Source of the DNA: Streptomyces sp. MST-110588 | Lineage (GTDB): Bacteria; Actinomycetota; Actinomycetes; Streptomycetales; Streptomycetaceae | Reading direction: 5' to 3' | Length of the DNA: 64,000 bases | Assembly (NCBI RefSeq): GCF_022695595.1 | Contig: NZ_CP074380.1 | Span: 1,798,001 to 1,862,000 of the forward strand | Shown here: positions 60,738 to 64,000 of the stretch, in pieces | How the letters are laid out: each line of letters starts with the position of its first letter | How positions within the stretch are numbered: position 1 is the stretch's first letter | Position numbers and translations under genes: made by a program | Notes under the pieces: generated by a model | The model's database searches: none | What the model was told of the DNA's origin: nothing | The model's input: the letters and a program-made list of their open reading frames with translations, nothing else

Positions 60738-61226
60738 TCATCGGCCGGCAGGGACACGGTACGTCGCCTGGTCCCCCTGGGCCCGCCAGGTCAGGACGCC
60801 GGTACGGGCGAGCAGCATGGCGGCCATGGTCACCATGGTGGCGGGGCTGCCCTGATGGACACCCAGTGCCGTCGCGACGCCGTACAGGCCCAGCCGCAGG
60901 GCGATCCCGCCGGCCCATACCGCGAAGGTCACGGCGCGCCCCTGGCACCAGGTCACCCCGTCCCGGTCGGTCCATATGCGCGTCGTCCATGCCCATACGG
61001 CGCCGGTCAGCAGGGCGGTGATCACGCCCACGGCCAGCAGGGCGACGGACGCCGTACGGTGCGCGGGGTCCAGGAGATCCGGCTTGCGCAGCGCCATGAA
61101 GGCGAGCACGGCGGGCAGCACCCACCAGCTCTTGCGGTCCAGGGACAGCTTCTGCGGCCTGAACTGCTGGACCAGCACGATCGCGACAACGGCGACGATC
61201 ACGAGAACATCGGGCACGCCGTTCAT
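60738..61226 (-). CDS. DUF1453/CcdC-like small membrane protein
   Basis: 162 residues from ATG 61226, with GGAGG upstream. Four hydrophobic helices (VPDVLVIVAVVAIVLVQQF; WWVLPAVLAFMAL; SVALLAVGVITALLTGAVW; AVWAGGIALRLGLYGVATAL) with a short charged loop TTRIWTDRDGVTWCQG resembling the CcdC/DUF1453 family. First gene of the unit containing the NarL-type two-component pair and probably connected with its signal. Function unknown. Confidence 0.75.
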   Translation of the reverse strand: MNGVPDVLVIVAVVAIVLVQQFRPQKLSLDRKSWWVLPAVLAFMALRKPDLLDPAHRTASVALLAVGVITALLTGAVWAWTTRIWTDRDGVTWCQGRAVTFAVWAGGIALRLGLYGVATALGVHQGSPATMVTMAAMLLARTGVLTWRAQGDQATYRVPAGR

Positions 61227-61537
61227 GGCGGAGCCTCCGTGGTACGAGAAAAGACAGAAGCGAAGAGAAACGAAGCGAACGAGCCAAAGGGATCGGCGAA
61301 CGATCAGAAAGCGATCGATCGGAGAGTGATCAGCGAGCGACAACGTTCGTTCGTGTTCGACGCTACGGAGACGGCCCGGGTGACCGGATCGGCGCCAGGG
61401 TGGGCCCCGGGTGGAAAAACGCGACGGGCGGACGTCCACCCATAGGTGGACGTCCGCCCGTCAGGACCAGGCACAACCCCTGGTCGAAAGGCTTCTTCGG
61501 GCAGGCGCCCCGACTGCTCGGCAGGGGCGCGCCTCAC
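61227..61537. other. Intergenic region between parE and the DUF1453 gene
   Basis: 311 bases, mainly gatc-containing words at 61285-61335 (promoter side of the DUF1453 gene) and the parE terminator at 61423-61462. No gene seen. Confidence 0.5.
61423..61462 (-). terminator. parE terminator
   Basis: Perfect 18-bp stem, gacgggcggacgtccacc (61423-61440) against its complement (61445-61462), with a four-base loop cata. It lies 75 bases beyond the parE stop. Confidence 0.9.
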
Positions 61538-63658
61538 TCAGGTGTCGATGCGCGACCGGTCCAGCGTGGACGCGGACGCGGTGATGAACTCCTTACGGGG
61601 CGCCACCTCGTTGCCCATGAGCAGGTCGAAGGTCTTCTCCGCGGCCTCCAGGTCGCTGATGTTGATCCGGCGCAGGGTGCGGTGACGCGGGTCCATCGTG
61701 GTCTCGGCGAGCTGGTCGGCGTCCATTTCGCCCAGGCCCTTGTAGCGCTGGATGCTGTCCTTGTAACGGACCTTCTTGCGCTGGAGTTCCAGCAGGGTCT
61801 GGCGCAGTTCGCTGTCCGAGTACGTGTAGATGTACTTGTCCTGGCCCTTCTTGGGCTGGAGCAGTTCCACCCGGTGCAGCGGCGGCACGGCCGAGAAGAC
61901 CCGCCCCTGCTCGACCATCGGCCGCATGTAGCGCTGGAAGAGGGTGAGCAGCAGGGTGCGGATGTGCGCGCCGTCGACGTCGGCGTCCGCCAGGAAGATG
62001 ACCTTGCCGTAGCGGGCGGCGTCGATGTCGAAGGTGCGGCCGGAACCGGCCCCTATGACCTGGATGATCGCGCCGCACTCGGCGTTCTTGAGCATGTCCG
62101 CCACGGACGCCTTCTGGACGTTGAGGATCTTGCCGCGGATGGGCAGCAGCGCCTGGAACTCGGAGTTGCGCGCCAGCTTGGCCGTACCCAGCGCGGAGTC
62201 CCCCTCGACGATGAACAGCTCGCTGCGGTCCACGGCGTCGCTGCGGCAGTCGGCCAGCTTGGCGGGCAGCGAGGAGGACTCCAGGGCGGTCTTGCGGCGC
62301 TGTGCCTCCTTGTGCTGCCGGGCGGCGATCCGCGTACGGGCCGCCGCGACGATCTTCTCCAGGACCGCCCGCGCCTGCTGCTTGGCGTCCCGCTTGGTGG
62401 AGGTCAAGAACGCCTTGAGCTCCTTGGCGACGACCTGGGCGACGATCCGGGAGGCGGCCGAGGTGCCCAGCACCTCCTTGGTCTGCCCCTCGAACTGCGG
62501 CTCGGCCAGCCGTACGGTGACGACCGCGGTCAGGCCCTCGGTGGCGTCGTCCTTGACGACGTCGTCCTCGGCGACCCGCAGCAGCTTGGCGGCGCGCAGC
62601 GCCTCGTTGACGGTCTTGGTCACCGAGCGTTCGAAGCCGGTGACGTGGGTGCCGCCCTTGGGGGTCGCGATGATGTTGACGAACGACTTGAGTGTGGTGT
62701 CGTACCCCGTCCCCCAGCGCAGCGCGATGTCCACGCCCAGCTCGCGCGTGACCTCTGTCGGCGTCATGTGGCCGCGCTCGTCCAGGACCGGCACGGTCTC
62801 CTTGAAGGTGCCCTGCCCGCTCAGCCGCAGCACGTCGCAGATGGCCTTGTCCTGGGCCAGGTACTCGCAGAACTCGCTGATCCCGCCGTCGTAGCGGAAG
62901 GTCTCCTCGGAGGGGCCCTCGCTCTCCACACCGCGCTCGTCCCGTACGACGAGGGTGAGCCCGGGCACCAGGAAGGCGGTCTGGCGGGCGCGGGCGTGCA
63001 GCGTCTCCAGGGAGAGCTTGGCGTCCTTGAGGAAGATCTGCCGGTCCGCCCAGTAGCGCACCCGCGTGCCGGTCTTGGTCTTGGCGATCCGCTTGCTCTT
63101 CAGAAGGCCGTTGGCCGGGTCGAAGGGGGCCTCGGGGCCCGATTCGGTGAAGATGCCCGGCACGCCGCGCCGGAAGCTGATCGAGTGGGTCCTGCCGTTG
63201 CGGTCCACCTCGACGTCCAGCCGGGCGGACAGCGCGTTGACCACGGAGGCGCCGACGCCGTGCAGGCCGCCGGAGGCCGCGTACGAGCCGCCGCCGAACT
63301 TGCCGCCGGCGTGCAGCTTGGTCATGACGACCTCGACGCCGCTCAGCCCGGTCTTGGGCTCGACGTCGACGGGGATGCCGCGGCCGTTGTCCCGTACCTC
63401 CACCGACCCGTCCTCGTGGAGGACGACCTCGATGCGGTCGCAGTAGCCGCCCAGGGCCTCGTCGACGGAGTTGTCGATGATCTCCCAGAGGCAGTGCATC
63501 AGGCCCCGGCTGTCCGTGGAGCCGATGTACATACCCGGGCGCTTGCGGACGGCTTCCAGGCCCTCCAGGACGAGCAGATGCCGCGCGGTGTAGTTCGATC
63601 CGTCCCGGTCTGCCCCGGTCAGCACGGCGGTGGACGGCACAGACATCTCGGCGGTCAC
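61538..63658 (-). CDS. parE: DNA topoisomerase IV subunit B
   Basis: 706 residues from GTG 63658, eight bases after AGGAG; ATG at 63646 is the alternative and gives 702. ATPase domain of the GHKL type: EIIDNSVDEALGG, VRDNGRGIPVD and GGLHGVGASVVNALS. TOPRIM region with the acidic magnesium sites EGDSA and LADADVDGAHIRTLL. Pairs with parC at 46.9 kb. Length is that of actinobacterial ParE. The open frame upstream of 63658 is not conserved. Confidence 0.95.
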   Translation of the reverse strand: MTAEMSVPSTAVLTGADRDGSNYTARHLLVLEGLEAVRKRPGMYIGSTDSRGLMHCLWEIIDNSVDEALGGYCDRIEVVLHEDGSVEVRDNGRGIPVDVEPKTGLSGVEVVMTKLHAGGKFGGGSYAASGGLHGVGASVVNALSARLDVEVDRNGRTHSISFRRGVPGIFTESGPEAPFDPANGLLKSKRIAKTKTGTRVRYWADRQIFLKDAKLSLETLHARARQTAFLVPGLTLVVRDERGVESEGPSEETFRYDGGISEFCEYLAQDKAICDVLRLSGQGTFKETVPVLDERGHMTPTEVTRELGVDIALRWGTGYDTTLKSFVNIIATPKGGTHVTGFERSVTKTVNEALRAAKLLRVAEDDVVKDDATEGLTAVVTVRLAEPQFEGQTKEVLGTSAASRIVAQVVAKELKAFLTSTKRDAKQQARAVLEKIVAAARTRIAARQHKEAQRRKTALESSSLPAKLADCRSDAVDRSELFIVEGDSALGTAKLARNSEFQALLPIRGKILNVQKASVADMLKNAECGAIIQVIGAGSGRTFDIDAARYGKVIFLADADVDGAHIRTLLLTLFQRYMRPMVEQGRVFSAVPPLHRVELLQPKKGQDKYIYTYSDSELRQTLLELQRKKVRYKDSIQRYKGLGEMDADQLAETTMDPRHRTLRRINISDLEAAEKTFDLLMGNEVAPRKEFITASASTLDRSRIDT

Positions 63659-64000
63659 GCGGTTCGCTCCTCGCTGAATTTCTGGCGGTCCGCATTCCGC
63701 GGACCGGATGGTGGCGGTATCGCCGGTCAGAGCGTACCGAGGCCCGGTAGAGCCGATGTGACGCCACCCGTAAGCAGGCCCATGGTAGTAGAGTTTCGCT
63801 CGTACGTTCGATCCCTCGTTGGGGTGATGGCGGACTGACGCGCACATCACGTTCCCTTCGAGGCATGAACCATTTAGGCTCCGGGCACGTCCTCTTGAAC
63901 AACCCGGCAAGCCAGCCGGGAGGACGAAGCCCGGCAAACAACGTGAATCACACCACCCAGCACTACGGCTCATTCGCCGCCACCCGGCAGCACCCGGCCC
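63659..64000. other. Region upstream of parE
   Basis: 342 bases to the window edge. The interval 63775-63880 is AT-richer than average and likely contains the parE promoter. No gene or RNA recognised. Confidence 0.45.

Noticed and set aside
1..64000. tRNA, rRNA, insertion sequences, prophage
   Set aside because: None recognised by reading both strands; no transposase or integrase motifs were seen.

Overview
The window is high-GC actinobacterial chromosome, almost certainly Streptomyces. Support comes from codon bias, GTG starts, sepH, cutRS, a DasR-type operator before ptsH, a DmdR/IdeR-type iron box, rare TTA (bldA-type) codons, and both topoisomerase IV subunits within 17 kb. It reads mostly as core chromosome. 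From memory the left part follows Mycobacterium tuberculosis Rv2690c-Rv2701c: APC permease, ceoB/ceoC, DUF3159, OB-fold, DUF3710, dut, DUF3093, DUF4193, suhB. One block interrupts that order: kdpDE, an AAC(2')-I-type acetyltransferase gene, a minisatellite and kdpFABC.

Layout. 1-6 kb: potassium handling, with a KimA-like permease (cut by the window edge), an unusual membrane RCK protein and two small TrkA/RCK proteins. 6-7.4 kb: DUF3159 and OB-fold genes. 7.5-17.7 kb: kdpE, kdpD, aac(2'), a 1.4-kb gene-free repeat region, and kdpCBAF with a broken small leader gene. 18-24 kb: DUF3710, dut, thioesterase, DUF3093, a hypothetical, DUF4193 and cutRS (cutS frameshifted near its end). 24-32 kb: small protein, inositol monophosphatase, (copro)ferrochelatase, MFS transporter, lactone oxidase, a frameshifted membrane protein and sepH. 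32-41 kb: rhodanese, VOC protein, thymidine kinase, alkaline-phosphatase-superfamily enzyme, DUF5998, a PatA-type protein acetyltransferase, and ptsH with its operator. 41-49 kb: GntR regulator, an M23 peptidase behind a ydaO (c-di-AMP) riboswitch, an M16 peptidase pair, and parC. 49-54 kb: a G3E GTPase overlapping a citrate synthase gene, and divergently a helix-turn-helix/citrate synthase fusion, then a methyltransferase trailed by a frameshifted small ORF. 54-64 kb: iron-boxed Apd1-like ferredoxin, CitA/CitB-type and NarL-type two-component systems, a small membrane protein, and parE.

Two themes stand out. First, potassium and c-di-AMP: a KimA-like importer, three RCK-type proteins, KdpDE, KdpFABC and a c-di-AMP riboswitch in front of a cell-wall hydrolase. 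Second, citrate: two divergent citrate synthase genes separated by an AT-rich palindromic region, one protein carrying its own DNA-binding domain, with a citrate/dicarboxylate-type two-component system a few kilobases away. The HTH-citrate synthase pair is the best candidate for an undescribed regulatory system.

Several genes need single-base corrections to read through: the kdp leader, cutS, the gene at 29.8-30.9 kb, and the small ORF at 53.4 kb. These may be assembly errors or real decay; the sequence alone cannot decide.
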